The position numbers were made by a program, and so were the translations under genes. Source: Alteromonas sp. KUL106 (GTDB lineage: Bacteria > Pseudomonadota > Gammaproteobacteria > Enterobacterales > Alteromonadaceae). From it: 64,000 nucleotides of DNA. The stretch is taken from assembly GCF_009811415.1 (NCBI RefSeq), contig NZ_BLIG01000047.1:1-64000 (forward strand), in the 5' to 3' direction. Each line of letters starts with the position of its first letter. Within the stretch, counting starts at the first letter, position 1. The notes beneath the pieces are model-generated. The model was not told the DNA's origin and did not search any database. It worked only from the letters and a program-made list of their open reading frames with translations. This document shows, in pieces, positions 33,476 to 42,427 of the stretch.

Positions 33476-34576
33476 TTACAATCTCATCGGCATAATAACG
33501 TATAAAGCCGCATCATCAGCGTCGTCTTCAATGAGTGCACTTGCATTTGAATCTGATAGACTTACTTTTACGCCATCACTTCCCAACGCATTGAGCACAT
33601 CAATAAGATAGGCGACATTAAAACCAATTTCTAAATCATCACCTTGATACTGAACGTCAACGATTTCCTCGGCTTCTTCCTGCTCTGGATTATTCGCCGT
33701 GATTTTTAATTCACCGGAAGAAAGGTTTAAACGCACGCCCCTAAACTTCTCATTCGACAGAATTGCAGCTCTTGAAAACGCATCTTTCAACACCGCTTTA
33801 CTTGCAATAATTTCTTTATCGCCATTTTGCGGTAAAACACGACGATAATCAGGAAATCTGCCGTCGACGAGCTTTGAGGTAAATATGAAATCATTTGAGA
33901 AAATACGTAGGTGATTAGCGCCTATTTGAACTTTGAGTGATTTGTCGTCTTCGCTTATAAGACGTGAAATCTCCAACACGCCCTTGCGAGGAATAATCAC
34001 CTGTCTAGACGGTAACGCTGTTTCATAATTCAAACGGCAAAGTGCAAGACGGTGGCCGTCTGTTGCAACAGTTCGAATAGTATTTTCTTCAGTTTCAAGA
34101 GACATACCGTTCAAATAATAACGCACATCTTGTTGCGCCATTGAAAAGCTTGTTGCATCGATAAGACGCTTTAGATCACTGCACGATAGTTCGAATTCTA
34201 CTTCGCCTTCCCAGTCTTCTAAATTTGGGTAATCGTTAGCGGATAGCGTGGAAAGCGTATATCTGCCTCGCCCTGCACGAATCAGCGCTTTGCTTCCATC
34301 TAACGAGAAATGAATATCAGTTCCTTCGGAAATACCACGAATAATATCGAATAATTTTTTCGCAGGGACTGTGATTTCCCCTTCGGTAAACTCACCCTCT
34401 AACTTTACGCTAGAAATAAGTTCAACCTCTAAATCTGTGCCCGTAAGCCAAAGTGCGTCTTCACTTACTTTGATAAGGACATTCGAAAGAATTGGCAGCG
34501 TGTGTCTACGCTCTACAGCACCAGAGACTAATTGAAGGGGCTGTAAAAATTGTTCACGGCTTATAGTAAATTTCAT
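33476..34576 (-). CDS. dnaN: DNA polymerase III beta sliding clamp
   Basis: A 366-residue clamp subunit that forms a dimeric ring on DNA and holds polymerase III. It opens MKFTISREQFLQPLQLVSGAVERR and ends with the canonical YVIMPMRL. Three repeated clamp domains are evident from length and from internal motifs such as RTVATDGHRLALC. The order dnaA-dnaN-recF-gyrB, with a 32-bp gap from dnaA and 119 bp to the recF start, indicates co-transcription from the dnaA promoter. Confidence 0.98.
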   Translation of the reverse strand: MKFTISREQFLQPLQLVSGAVERRHTLPILSNVLIKVSEDALWLTGTDLEVELISSVKLEGEFTEGEITVPAKKLFDIIRGISEGTDIHFSLDGSKALIRAGRGRYTLSTLSANDYPNLEDWEGEVEFELSCSDLKRLIDATSFSMAQQDVRYYLNGMSLETEENTIRTVATDGHRLALCRLNYETALPSRQVIIPRKGVLEISRLISEDDKSLKVQIGANHLRIFSNDFIFTSKLVDGRFPDYRRVLPQNGDKEIIASKAVLKDAFSRAAILSNEKFRGVRLNLSSGELKITANNPEQEEAEEIVDVQYQGDDLEIGFNVAYLIDVLNALGSDGVKVSLSDSNASALIEDDADDAALYVIMPMRL

Positions 34577-34608
34577 CGCAGTGCTATCTCGCCTCTAAGG
34601 TCGTGTTG

Positions 34609-36267
34609 TTAGGAAGACAAAGTCCTAATGAGGTTTTTATAGTCTTCTTTTATATCATGACTTTCTTCTCTAAGCTGCTGTATTTTTCTACATGCATGTA
34701 AAACCGTGGTATGGTCTCGCCCACCAAACGCATTCCCAAGCTCAGGAAGACTGTGGTTAGTCAGTTCTTTTGCAAGCGCCATAGCAACCTGGCGAGGACG
34801 CGCTACGCTGCGGCTGCGTCGTTTAGACAAAATATCAGCAACTTTTATCTTATAATAATCTGCAACAGTTTTCTGAATATTATCAACCGTAACTAATTTT
34901 TCCTGTAGCGCTAAAAGATCGCGTAGCGCTTCTCGAACAAAATCGATAGTAATAGGACGACCAGTAAAGTTTGCGTTAGCAATAACACGGTTCAATGCGC
35001 CTTCTAGCTCACGAACATTTGAACGAAGTCGTTTGGCAATAAAAAACGCCACCTCATTCGGTAAGTGGATACGGTTTTCCGCCGCTTTGCGCATTAAGAT
35101 AGCCACACGCGTTTCCAACTCAGGTGGCTCAATCGCTATCGTCAAACCCCAACCGAACCGTGATTTTAATCTATCCTCCACGCCATCTATCTCTTTAGGA
35201 TATCTGTCAGATGTAAGGATAATTTGCTGATTGCCTTCTAAGAGCGCATTAAAGGTATGAAAGAACTCCTCTTGCGATCGTTCTTTATTCGCAAAAAACT
35301 GAATGTCATCTATCAATAGTGCATCAACACTGCGATAAAAACGCTTGAAGTCTTCAATAGCATTATTCTGGAGTGCTTTGACCATGTCTTGAACAAAACG
35401 CTCGGAATGCATATACACAATTTTTGCGTCGCCGTTATTGGCCACAATGCCGTTACCGACAGCGTGCAATAAGTGAGTTTTACCTAAACCGGTACCACCG
35501 TATATAAACAGAGGGTTATACGACCCTCCAGGGTTATTCGCAACTTGAGTAGCTGCAGCTCGAGCAAGCTGATTAGACTTACCCTCGACAAAGTTGTCGA
35601 ATTGATACGTTGGATTAATATTACTTTTATGTTTCATTGCCTCAGGGATCGGGATCACCTTTGGCTGCATCGACGGGCGTGACGTGCGATTACCATATTG
35701 GTTCGGATCGTAGCGATCTTGATTTTGAGAACCATGATCATTGTTATCTGCATATTGTCGGCTAACCGTTGAAGGTTGCGTCAACCTATTGCCAGACTCT
35801 TGTTCATTGTTGTATGAGCCTGATGGAGCGCCGCCTGCAGATGCTGGTGCTGACGGATACGATGACGAAGAATAATTAGGATTAGTCCTGACATGCTGAT
35901 TGGGAACATACGTATTACCGCTGCTTTGACTACCCGCTCCACTACTTTGACCATGACTTACTGAATTGACACTATTTCCAGCAGTGGTAGGTCCATTGCC
36001 CACTGAGGGCTGTGAACGGCTAATAGAATGGCGGCTCATTACTTCTAAACGCAACTGAGGTGCATCGTTGCCAGCAAACTCTCTCAGTAACGCCGTGATA
36101 TTGTTAAGGTACTTATCCCTCACCCAATCAAGAACAAAACGATTTGGGGCATATAGAGAAACCATATTGCCCTCTTCCTCGCAAACAAGCGGGCGAATCC
36201 ACATACTAAATTGCTGCGTTGGTAATTCCTGACGCAATCTTTCAAGGCATTGGTTCCACAAAGACAT
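34609..36267 (-). CDS. dnaA: Chromosomal replication initiator DnaA, long linker form
   Basis: A 552-residue initiator that binds 9-mer boxes and melts oriC. Domain I (1-~80, SLWNQCLERLRQELPTQQF) is typical. Domain III starts near 218 (FDNFVEGKSNQLARAAA) with Walker A GGTGLGKTH at 257-265 and Walker B ALLIDDIQFF; domain IV has the DNA-binding signature GGRDHTTVLHACRKI. Between about 82 and 215 is a low-complexity linker rich in Ser, Asn, Gln, Gly and Pro, roughly 80 residues longer than in E. coli DnaA (467 aa). The gene diverges from rpmH over a 0.6-kb gap with DnaA boxes, which suggests autoregulation. Confidence 0.97.
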   Translation of the reverse strand: MSLWNQCLERLRQELPTQQFSMWIRPLVCEEEGNMVSLYAPNRFVLDWVRDKYLNNITALLREFAGNDAPQLRLEVMSRHSISRSQPSVGNGPTTAGNSVNSVSHGQSSGAGSQSSGNTYVPNQHVRTNPNYSSSSYPSAPASAGGAPSGSYNNEQESGNRLTQPSTVSRQYADNNDHGSQNQDRYDPNQYGNRTSRPSMQPKVIPIPEAMKHKSNINPTYQFDNFVEGKSNQLARAAATQVANNPGGSYNPLFIYGGTGLGKTHLLHAVGNGIVANNGDAKIVYMHSERFVQDMVKALQNNAIEDFKRFYRSVDALLIDDIQFFANKERSQEEFFHTFNALLEGNQQIILTSDRYPKEIDGVEDRLKSRFGWGLTIAIEPPELETRVAILMRKAAENRIHLPNEVAFFIAKRLRSNVRELEGALNRVIANANFTGRPITIDFVREALRDLLALQEKLVTVDNIQKTVADYYKIKVADILSKRRSRSVARPRQVAMALAKELTNHSLPELGNAFGGRDHTTVLHACRKIQQLREESHDIKEDYKNLIRTLSS

Positions 36268-36740
36268 GGTACGTAGTTAGCTCCGGTTACTCGCAAAGAA
36301 AAGCCAACAACGAAAATGCCATGTATAGAAGGATAGGCACCAAAAAGCGCCATCATAGTGAAATAGCGTTGGAAGTGTTGGGTAACAGCGAGAAATTAAG
36401 TTATTGTTTTATTCGCTGTGGATTATCTTACGTTATCAACAAAAAGTAAATGATGATCCCAGACGATCTTTCCGATCTAAAACATATATTATTGTTTTAT
36501 AAATAATTTCAACTTAGATCAAATAAAACTATTACGATAAAAATTCATTCTAAATAGGAACTAAAAATCCACAAGATCCCCATGCTATTTGGGTGATCAC
36601 CTATATTATGAACAATCTATTGTGGATAACCTAAACGACTTTTACACGTTATTCACAACACGTTTGTATGAAAAACTGCTTTATTGTTCAAAAGATAACA
36701 AAAATTGTTCACTTATTCGGCCGAAAAGCGTGAATATGCA
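36268..36740. promoter_or_regulatory. dnaA upstream region with DnaA boxes
   Basis: The dnaA-rpmH gap (616 bp with the rpmH leader) holds two perfect DnaA boxes, TGTGGATAA at 36621-36629 and TTATTCACA at 36649-36657, and two one-mismatch boxes, TGTGGATTA at 36417-36425 and TTATCAACA at 36433-36441. Seven GATC sites are scattered through it, and the sequence around 36480-36560 is very AT-rich. This fits DnaA autoregulation. Compared with the dnaC-mnmG region it has fewer GATC sites, so I favour regulation, not the main origin. Confidence 0.65.
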
Positions 36741-36769
36741 TTGACACGAGGTCGCGAGATCTCTAGAAT
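36741..36769 (+). promoter_or_regulatory. Promoter of rpmH-rnpA
   Basis: TTGACA (36741-36746, perfect -35) and TAGAAT (36764-36769, one mismatch) with a 17-bp spacer, giving a start near 36776 and a leader of about 108 nt before the rpmH ATG. Confidence 0.8.
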
Positions 36770-36883
36770 TCAGCGTCCTTTTTCGATGGGCTTTTCTGGT
36801 GAAAACACCACATTATTCTAATAGCTGAGTAATGTGTTACCAAAAACGCCTATGTTTAACTAAATATAAGTGAGACTTTGGTC

Positions 36884-37018
36884 ATGAAAAGAACATTTCA
36901 ACCGAGCAATTTGAAGCGCAAGCGTTCTCACGGTTTTCGTGCTCGTATGGCGACTAAAAATGGTCGTAAAGTACTAGCAGCTCGCCGTGCAAAAGGCCGC
37001 GCTCGTCTTTCAGCTTAA
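36884..37018 (+). CDS. rpmH: 50S ribosomal protein L34
   Basis: A 44-residue very basic ribosomal protein: MKRTFQPSNLKRKRSHGFRA is the universal L34 opening and the protein ends AKGRARLSA. It is placed between dnaA and rnpA as in most bacteria. Its stop codon is directly followed by the possible TTG start of rnpA, so translation of the two is probably coupled. A strong promoter lies 115 bp upstream. Confidence 0.97.
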   Translation: MKRTFQPSNLKRKRSHGFRARMATKNGRKVLAARRAKGRARLSA

Positions 37019-37393
37019 TTGAAAGACGCTAAAGTGGGCGAGAATACGTTTTCTAGGGAGTTACGTCTGTTAACTCCCACCCACTTTACTTATGTGTTTG
37101 ATAACGCAACCCCAGCTGTATCTCCCTCTTTTACCATCCTAGCTAGAAAAAATACGCTCTCAACCCCTCGCTTAGGTATTACGTTAGCTAAAAAGCGCAT
37201 ACGTAAAGCCCATGATAGAAATCGCTTGAAGCGATTGGTCAGAGAAAGTTTCAGGCACAAGCAACACTATCTTCCCAATGTTGATATTATCGTTATTGGC
37301 AAGTCTGGCGCCGACAACCTTAGCAACCAAGAAGTATTTTCAACACTGGATAGGCTATGGAAAAAATTAAACAAGCGTTGCAACAACTCTTAA
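37019..37393 (+). CDS. rnpA: Ribonuclease P protein component
   Basis: A small basic protein of up to 124 residues that assists RNase P RNA in tRNA 5' maturation. Landmarks: FSRELRLLTPTHFTYVF near the start and the RNA-binding RNR motif in KAHDRNRLKRLVRESFR. The start is uncertain: TTG at 37019 immediately follows the rpmH stop, while GTG at 37034 gives a lead the same length as in E. coli RnpA and has GAAAGA seven bases upstream. The 3' end overlaps yidD by 37 bp. Confidence 0.93.
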   Translation: MKDAKVGENTFSRELRLLTPTHFTYVFDNATPAVSPSFTILARKNTLSTPRLGITLAKKRIRKAHDRNRLKRLVRESFRHKQHYLPNVDIIVIGKSGADNLSNQEVFSTLDRLWKKLNKRCNNS

Positions 37394-37626
37394 TAGCGGT
37401 ACCTTTGACATTGATAAAATGCTATCAATGGTTCATATCACCACTATTAGGGCAACGATGTCGTTTCCATCCTTCTTGTTCTTGGTATGCTATTGACGCA
37501 TTTAAAACGCACGGATTGATAAAAGGCGGTTGGTTATCTATTAAACGCATATTAAAATGCCACCCTTTGCATGCCGGCGGATACGATCCAGTGCCGGAAA
37601 AACAACAAGATAAACACTCAAAATAA
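37357..37626 (+). CDS. yidD: Membrane protein insertion efficiency factor YidD
   Basis: An 89-residue protein of the YidD family, with the conserved cysteine-rich core CYQWFISPLLGQRCRFHPSC and CHPLHAGGYDPVP. Near its N terminus is an amphipathic helix expected to lie on the inner membrane. It aids YidC/Sec-dependent insertion. It overlaps the end of rnpA by 37 bp and precedes yidC by 10 bp, so rnpA-yidD-yidC are coupled. Confidence 0.95.
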   Translation: MEKIKQALQQLLIAVPLTLIKCYQWFISPLLGQRCRFHPSCSWYAIDAFKTHGLIKGGWLSIKRILKCHPLHAGGYDPVPEKQQDKHSK

Positions 37627-37636
37627 AGAGACCTCT

Positions 37637-39295
37637 ATGGAATCGCAACGTAGTTTTCTGATAATTGGCCTTGCGCTCGTTAGCTTTTTGCTTTGGCAGT
37701 CATGGCAAAAAGATTATGGCCCACAGCCAGTTGTGCCTGTTGAGCAACAACAAACGCAAGAATCATCACAAGGCGTGCCGTCTTTTGTTGATAATGGCAG
37801 TGAAGATGTACCAAGTAGTGATAGCGTTCCGGCTGCACAGCCAATCTCAACATCACAAAACAGCAACCGCATTATCGAAGTCAGAACCGATACGCTAGAT
37901 GTACGCATCGATTTACTTGGCGGAGACGTTGTGTCAGCAGACTTACTTAAATTTCCTGTTGAGCAAGGTTCAGACATTCCTTATAGCTTACTTCGCTCGG
38001 GTAACGGACTTTACGTGGCGCAAAGTGGTCTTATTGGTGCGCAAGGACCAGACGCCAGCAGCAGTGGTCGCCCGGTATATACAGCGCAAAGTGAATTCTA
38101 TGAAATGACTGGCGATACGCTAGTTATCCCACTTACATGGAAAAACAATCAAGGGTTAGCGATTACCAAAACCTTTACGTTTAGCAAAGATAAATATGAC
38201 GTTAACGTTAGCTACAGCGTGGAAAACAATACAGACAGCGCTGCAACAGTCCAGCCTTATGCGCAGTTAAAGCAAGTCATGGAATTTGAAGACGACAGCA
38301 ACATGTTCATGCCGACTTATCGTGGTGCTGCTTATTCGACAGAAGATGACCGTTATCAGAAATATTCGTTTGATGAAATAGAAGATGAAAAGCTACGCGA
38401 AACAACGAAAGCGGGTTGGGTTGGCATGCTTGAACACTATTTCGTTTCAGCGTGGGTGCCCTCACAAGAGCAAACTAATACGCTGTATTCACGTAACTTA
38501 AATAATCAATACGCGGTTATTGGTGTGCTGTCGCCATCTGAAACTTTAGCGCCAGGTGAAACCAAAACCCTTGCGTCTACCCTTTATATGGGTCCGAAAG
38601 ACCAAGAGAAACTTGCTAAAATTGCCCGTGGCTTAGACCTCACCGTAGACTACGGTATACTTTTTTGGATTTCTCAACCCCTGTTCGCTCTTCTAACCTT
38701 CCTTCATAGCCTGGTTAATAACTGGGGTGTGGCAATTATTCTTATCACTATTGTAGTGAAAGGCGCGATGTACTGGCTTACCAAGAAGCAATACGAGTCA
38801 ATGGCACGTATGCGCAACTTAGCACCTAAGATGCAGCAGCTAAAAGACCGCTTTGGTGATGACAGACAGAAAATGTCGCAAGCTATGATGGAGCTTTACC
38901 GCAAAGAGAAAGTAAACCCTATGGGTGGTTGTTTACCTCTTCTTCTGCAAATGCCGATCTTCCTTGCGCTTTATTGGGTGCTTATGGAGAGCGTTGAGTT
39001 ACGTCATGCAGACTTCGTACTTTGGATCACTGACCTTTCAACGAAAGACCCATACTTTGTACTACCTATTTTAACGGGTGCAAGTATGTACCTATTGCAA
39101 AAGCTTCAACCAACCACCATTACTGACCCCATGCAGCAAAAAATCATGCAATGGATGCCAGTTGCAATGAGTGTATTCTTCCTGTGGTTCCCTGCAGGTC
39201 TGGTACTATACTGGTTAATCAGTAACGTGATTACCTTGGTTCAAGCCAAAATGATTTATGCTTCAATGGAGAAGCGGGGCATCAGCAGTAAATAA
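37637..39295 (+). CDS. yidC: Membrane protein insertase YidC
   Basis: A 552-residue inner membrane insertase (starting MESQRSFLIIGLALVSFLL; in-frame codons upstream lie inside yidD and are unlikely). It has the first transmembrane helix, a Gln/Ser-rich linker, the large periplasmic beta-super-sandwich domain (about 60-340), and the conserved five-helix core with MYWLTKKQYESMARMRNLAPK and the positively charged cytoplasmic hairpin, ending in the groove helices (WFPAGLVLYWLISN). It inserts small membrane proteins such as F0 subunit c (atpE, encoded 11 kb downstream). A terminator follows. Confidence 0.97.
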   Translation: MESQRSFLIIGLALVSFLLWQSWQKDYGPQPVVPVEQQQTQESSQGVPSFVDNGSEDVPSSDSVPAAQPISTSQNSNRIIEVRTDTLDVRIDLLGGDVVSADLLKFPVEQGSDIPYSLLRSGNGLYVAQSGLIGAQGPDASSSGRPVYTAQSEFYEMTGDTLVIPLTWKNNQGLAITKTFTFSKDKYDVNVSYSVENNTDSAATVQPYAQLKQVMEFEDDSNMFMPTYRGAAYSTEDDRYQKYSFDEIEDEKLRETTKAGWVGMLEHYFVSAWVPSQEQTNTLYSRNLNNQYAVIGVLSPSETLAPGETKTLASTLYMGPKDQEKLAKIARGLDLTVDYGILFWISQPLFALLTFLHSLVNNWGVAIILITIVVKGAMYWLTKKQYESMARMRNLAPKMQQLKDRFGDDRQKMSQAMMELYRKEKVNPMGGCLPLLLQMPIFLALYWVLMESVELRHADFVLWITDLSTKDPYFVLPILTGASMYLLQKLQPTTITDPMQQKIMQWMPVAMSVFFLWFPAGLVLYWLISNVITLVQAKMIYASMEKRGISSK

Positions 39296-39316
39296 ACTGT
39301 TGAGCATTTAGTTATA

Positions 39317-39340
39317 CAGCCCGCCTACGCGGGCTGTTTT
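39317..39340 (+). terminator. Rho-independent terminator after yidC
   Basis: CAGCCCGC (39317-39324) / GCGGGCTG (39329-39336) with a CTAC loop and four T. The short T-run suggests partial read-through into yajQ. Confidence 0.8.
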
Positions 39341-39359
39341 GTATTAAGAGGATTAAACT

Positions 39360-39842
39360 GTGCCATCATTTGATATTGTTTCAGAAATCAATATGGAAGA
39401 AGTGCGTAACGCCACTGAAAACGCTAGCCGTGAGCTAACGACACGATTTGACTTCCGCGGTATCGATGCGAGCTTTGAGTACAAAGACAAAACTGTGGTA
39501 ATGAAAGCTGAAGCAGAGTTCCAACTTCAGCAGATGGAGAGTATGTTCAGAACGGCTATGTCAAAGCGCAATGTTGATACGTCGTCAATGGATGTAAAAC
39601 CCTACGATGCTCACGGTAGAACCTATCGTCAAACCATTACCTTCAAAGAAGGTATTGAACAGCCTATGGCAAAGAAAATCGTTAAGCTGATTAAAGACGC
39701 TAAAATTAAAGTGCAAACTGCTATCCAAGGTGAAGAGCTGCGTGTTACGGGTAAAAAGCGCGATGACCTTCAACAAGCAATTGCGTTGATCAAAGAATCA
39801 GACTTAGGCCAACCATTCCAATTTAAAAACTTCCGCGATTAA
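39360..39842 (+). CDS. yajQ: YajQ family nucleotide-binding protein
   Basis: A 160-residue protein starting at GTG (PSFDIVSEINMEEVRNA), the standard YajQ opening, with the internal TTRFDFRG motif. YajQ proteins have two ferredoxin-like domains and bind nucleotides; in Xanthomonas a homologue binds cyclic di-GMP, which makes a link to the HD-GYP gene at 59 kb possible but unproven. It is two bases from the mnmE start, an unusual neighbour pair, suggesting co-transcription. Confidence 0.92.
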   Translation: MPSFDIVSEINMEEVRNATENASRELTTRFDFRGIDASFEYKDKTVVMKAEAEFQLQQMESMFRTAMSKRNVDTSSMDVKPYDAHGRTYRQTITFKEGIEQPMAKKIVKLIKDAKIKVQTAIQGEELRVTGKKRDDLQQAIALIKESDLGQPFQFKNFRD

Positions 39843-39844
39843 TT

Positions 39845-41233
39845 ATGGAATCACTCACCCTTTCAACTGATACCATTATCGCGCAAGCCACAGCGCCAGG
39901 ACGTGGCGGTGTCGGTATTGTCCGCGTATCAGGTCCGAAGGCAAAACATGTTGCCGAAGCTCTCGTGCCATGCAGGCTTACACCGCGTCTTGCCACCTAT
40001 ACGCCATTTGTTGACATAAGCAACAATATCATTGACCAGGGCATAGCGTTATTTTTTAAAGGCCCAAATTCGTTTACTGGCGAAGATGTTTTAGAACTAC
40101 AAGGCCACGGTGGTCAAGTCGTTATGGACATGCTGATTGACGCGGTTCTTGCGACAGGACATGCAAGGTTGGCGAAACCTGGAGAATTTAGTGAACAGGC
40201 CTTCTTGAATGACAAGTTAGACCTTGCTCAAGCAGAAGCCATTGCTGACTTAATTGACGCAAGTTCTAAGCAAGCGGCTAAAAGTGCACTGCGTTCTCTA
40301 CAGGGTGAGTTTTCAACCCACATTCAAACACTGTCAGACCAAATCGTTCATCTTCGTATGTACGTAGAGGCGGCCATCGATTTTCCTGAAGAAGAAATTG
40401 ACTTCTTATCTGACGGTAAAGTGTCAGGTGATTTACGGGCCATCATGGAAAGTCTTACTAAGCTGCGCAATCAAGCCAAACAAGGGACGTTGTTACGTGA
40501 AGGCATGCAGGTAGTGATTGCTGGTCGTCCTAATGCGGGTAAATCAAGTCTATTAAATGCGTTGGCAGGCCGCGATAGCGCCATTGTTACTGACATTGCA
40601 GGAACCACAAGAGATGTGCTTAAAGAGCATATTCATATTGACGGCATGCCGGTACACATTATTGATACAGCAGGACTGAGAGAAAGCCCAGATAAAGTGG
40701 AACAAATCGGCATTGAGCGAGCTTGGCAAGCAATAAATGACGCAGATCATGTACTCTTTGTCGTGGACTCTACTGCGACCGCCGTTATCGACCCTTATGA
40801 AATTTGGCCGGAATTTATGGCTCGTTTGCCACAAGGGATCCCGGTTACTGTTGTCCGCAACAAAGCCGATCTTAGTACTTTAAATATTGGTCAAAGCACG
40901 GTTGCAACAAAGCAAGGTGATATCTCGGTCATTAACTTATCTGCCAAAGAGGGTAGCGGCGTCGATACGTTAAAGGCGCATTTGGCTAAAACCATGGGGT
41001 TTGACACGACGACAGAGGGTCAATTTATTGCTCGCAGACGCCATATAGATGCACTTGATCAAGCCTATGGCTATGTAAGCACAGGCGAACAGCAGCTGCA
41101 CGATGCTATGGCAGGTGAATTACTGGCTGAAGAACTTCGTTTCGCCCATCAGGCACTGTGTGAAATAACCGGTGAATTCACCTCTGACGATTTGCTTGGT
41201 AAGATTTTTTCGTCGTTCTGTATTGGCAAGTAA
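39845..41233 (+). CDS. mnmE: tRNA modification GTPase MnmE
   Basis: A 462-residue GTPase that with MnmG installs the cmnm5 group on U34 of certain tRNAs. The N-terminal folate domain opens TDTIIAQATAPGRGGVGIV; the G domain has GRPNAGKSSLLNAL, DTAGLRES and NKADL; the C terminus is the FCIGK motif with the catalytic cysteine. The partner mnmG lies 3 kb downstream beyond the candidate oriC. Confidence 0.98.
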   Translation: MESLTLSTDTIIAQATAPGRGGVGIVRVSGPKAKHVAEALVPCRLTPRLATYTPFVDISNNIIDQGIALFFKGPNSFTGEDVLELQGHGGQVVMDMLIDAVLATGHARLAKPGEFSEQAFLNDKLDLAQAEAIADLIDASSKQAAKSALRSLQGEFSTHIQTLSDQIVHLRMYVEAAIDFPEEEIDFLSDGKVSGDLRAIMESLTKLRNQAKQGTLLREGMQVVIAGRPNAGKSSLLNALAGRDSAIVTDIAGTTRDVLKEHIHIDGMPVHIIDTAGLRESPDKVEQIGIERAWQAINDADHVLFVVDSTATAVIDPYEIWPEFMARLPQGIPVTVVRNKADLSTLNIGQSTVATKQGDISVINLSAKEGSGVDTLKAHLAKTMGFDTTTEGQFIARRRHIDALDQAYGYVSTGEQQLHDAMAGELLAEELRFAHQALCEITGEFTSDDLLGKIFSSFCIGK

Positions 41234-41287
41234 ATTAGACATAAATTGCGCTAAATCTACAACCTTAATTAAAGAAATAGTACATTC

Positions 41288-41725
41288 ATGAGTAAGCATT
41301 TTGAAATTATTGTCGGCACCATGCTGGGCGCCGCAGAATATGTGGCAGACGCTATTGCTGAAAAGCTTGAAGCGCATGGACATACCCACACAATTCACGC
41401 CGAACCAGATTTGGAAACGATTAAAACAGACTCGACTTGGATAGTATGCACGTCTACCCATGGTGCGGGCGAACTCCCTGACAATATCCAGCCGTTTGCC
41501 AAACAGCTAGAGGGCGCAGATTTAAGCGCGGTCAAAGCATACGTTATTGGGCTGGGTGACACCAGTTACGACACATTTTGTTTCGGTGCCAAAGAAATGG
41601 AAAAGCACATTATAAATGGGGGTGGGAAGCTCATTACCGACGCCCTTTACATCGATGTACTTGAACACCCTATTCCTGAAGATGCTGCGGTAGAATGGTT
41701 TGACGAAAAGTTAGCGAACGCCTAA
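41288..41725 (+). CDS. mioC: Flavodoxin-like protein MioC
   Basis: A 145-residue flavodoxin with the FMN phosphate loop IIVGTMLGAAEYVADA at 7-22 and the STHGAGELPDN segment at about 57-67. In E. coli mioC lies next to oriC and its transcription affects initiation; here the order is mioC-dnaT-dnaC-oriC-mnmG. The plus-strand direction would carry transcription towards the origin. Confidence 0.93.
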   Translation: MSKHFEIIVGTMLGAAEYVADAIAEKLEAHGHTHTIHAEPDLETIKTDSTWIVCTSTHGAGELPDNIQPFAKQLEGADLSAVKAYVIGLGDTSYDTFCFGAKEMEKHIINGGGKLITDALYIDVLEHPIPEDAAVEWFDEKLANA

Positions 41726-41752
41726 AAGACGCTTCACCAAGGACCCAATGTA

Positions 41753-42421
41753 ATGACCACTAGCTTAACCCAAGCAGAACTTGCTGCGCTGCAGTCGCCG
41801 CTCTCTAACGATTGCAGGGTGCTATATTTACTTGGGCTTCGCTTAGGGGCCAATCAAGCCACCACATCTTCAGCGCCGCTTGATTATAAGCAACTTTTAG
41901 CTCTGCTAAATGGCGACAATAAAGACGATACCTATCAACGGGGTCGCCAAATTAATAGCTTAATCAAACAGCTTGAACAAGTAGGCTTAGTTGCCCTGCC
42001 CCTTGAATTAGATCTTGAGCATACCATTAATGGTAAAACCCTACTTCTCCCCCTTTTGAGTGAACCACAGTCAGATTTTGAGCAGCTCCATAGTCGTCAT
42101 AGTGCCATGACCGCTAATTGGACGCCAAATAAGGCGCTGTTTGAAGAAATGGCCTCACTGCTGGGTATCATTGATAAAACATTTGATGAAAATGAAGTAG
42201 GAGAATTCATTGCTTACTGGTTGGGTAGGCCTAGTTCTGTGTTTAGTGAGTTTCAGTGGACACAGAAATTTGCGAACAATATCAAGCGCAAGCGTCTTGC
42301 TTCAGGCTATGCGCCTACAAAAGTTGTGGGTACACAACAAGTGAAAGTTGCAGCCGGTATAGAAGCAGATGATAATGCGAAAAAGCTGGTGGAAAAATAC
42401 GCCGCAACTAAGAAGAGATAA
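41753..42421 (+). CDS. dnaT: DnaT-like primosomal protein
   Basis: A 222-residue protein. Its region 121-180 (ANWTPNKALFEEMASLLGI then EVGEFIAYW and FQWTQKFANNIKRKR) matches the DnaT single-strand-binding domain, whose E. coli form has W-x-P, FVAYW and VQWQQKLARSL at the same spacing. The N-terminal part resembles a winged-helix or DnaT oligomerisation domain only weakly. DnaT passes from PriA/PriB to DnaC during replication restart. It is six bases upstream of a dnaC homologue, the same pairing as in the E. coli dnaTC operon, but here next to oriC. The symbol is assigned by domain and context. Confidence 0.75.
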   Translation: MTTSLTQAELAALQSPLSNDCRVLYLLGLRLGANQATTSSAPLDYKQLLALLNGDNKDDTYQRGRQINSLIKQLEQVGLVALPLELDLEHTINGKTLLLPLLSEPQSDFEQLHSRHSAMTANWTPNKALFEEMASLLGIIDKTFDENEVGEFIAYWLGRPSSVFSEFQWTQKFANNIKRKRLASGYAPTKVVGTQQVKVAAGIEADDNAKKLVEKYAATKKR

Positions 42422-42427
42422 ATCGAT

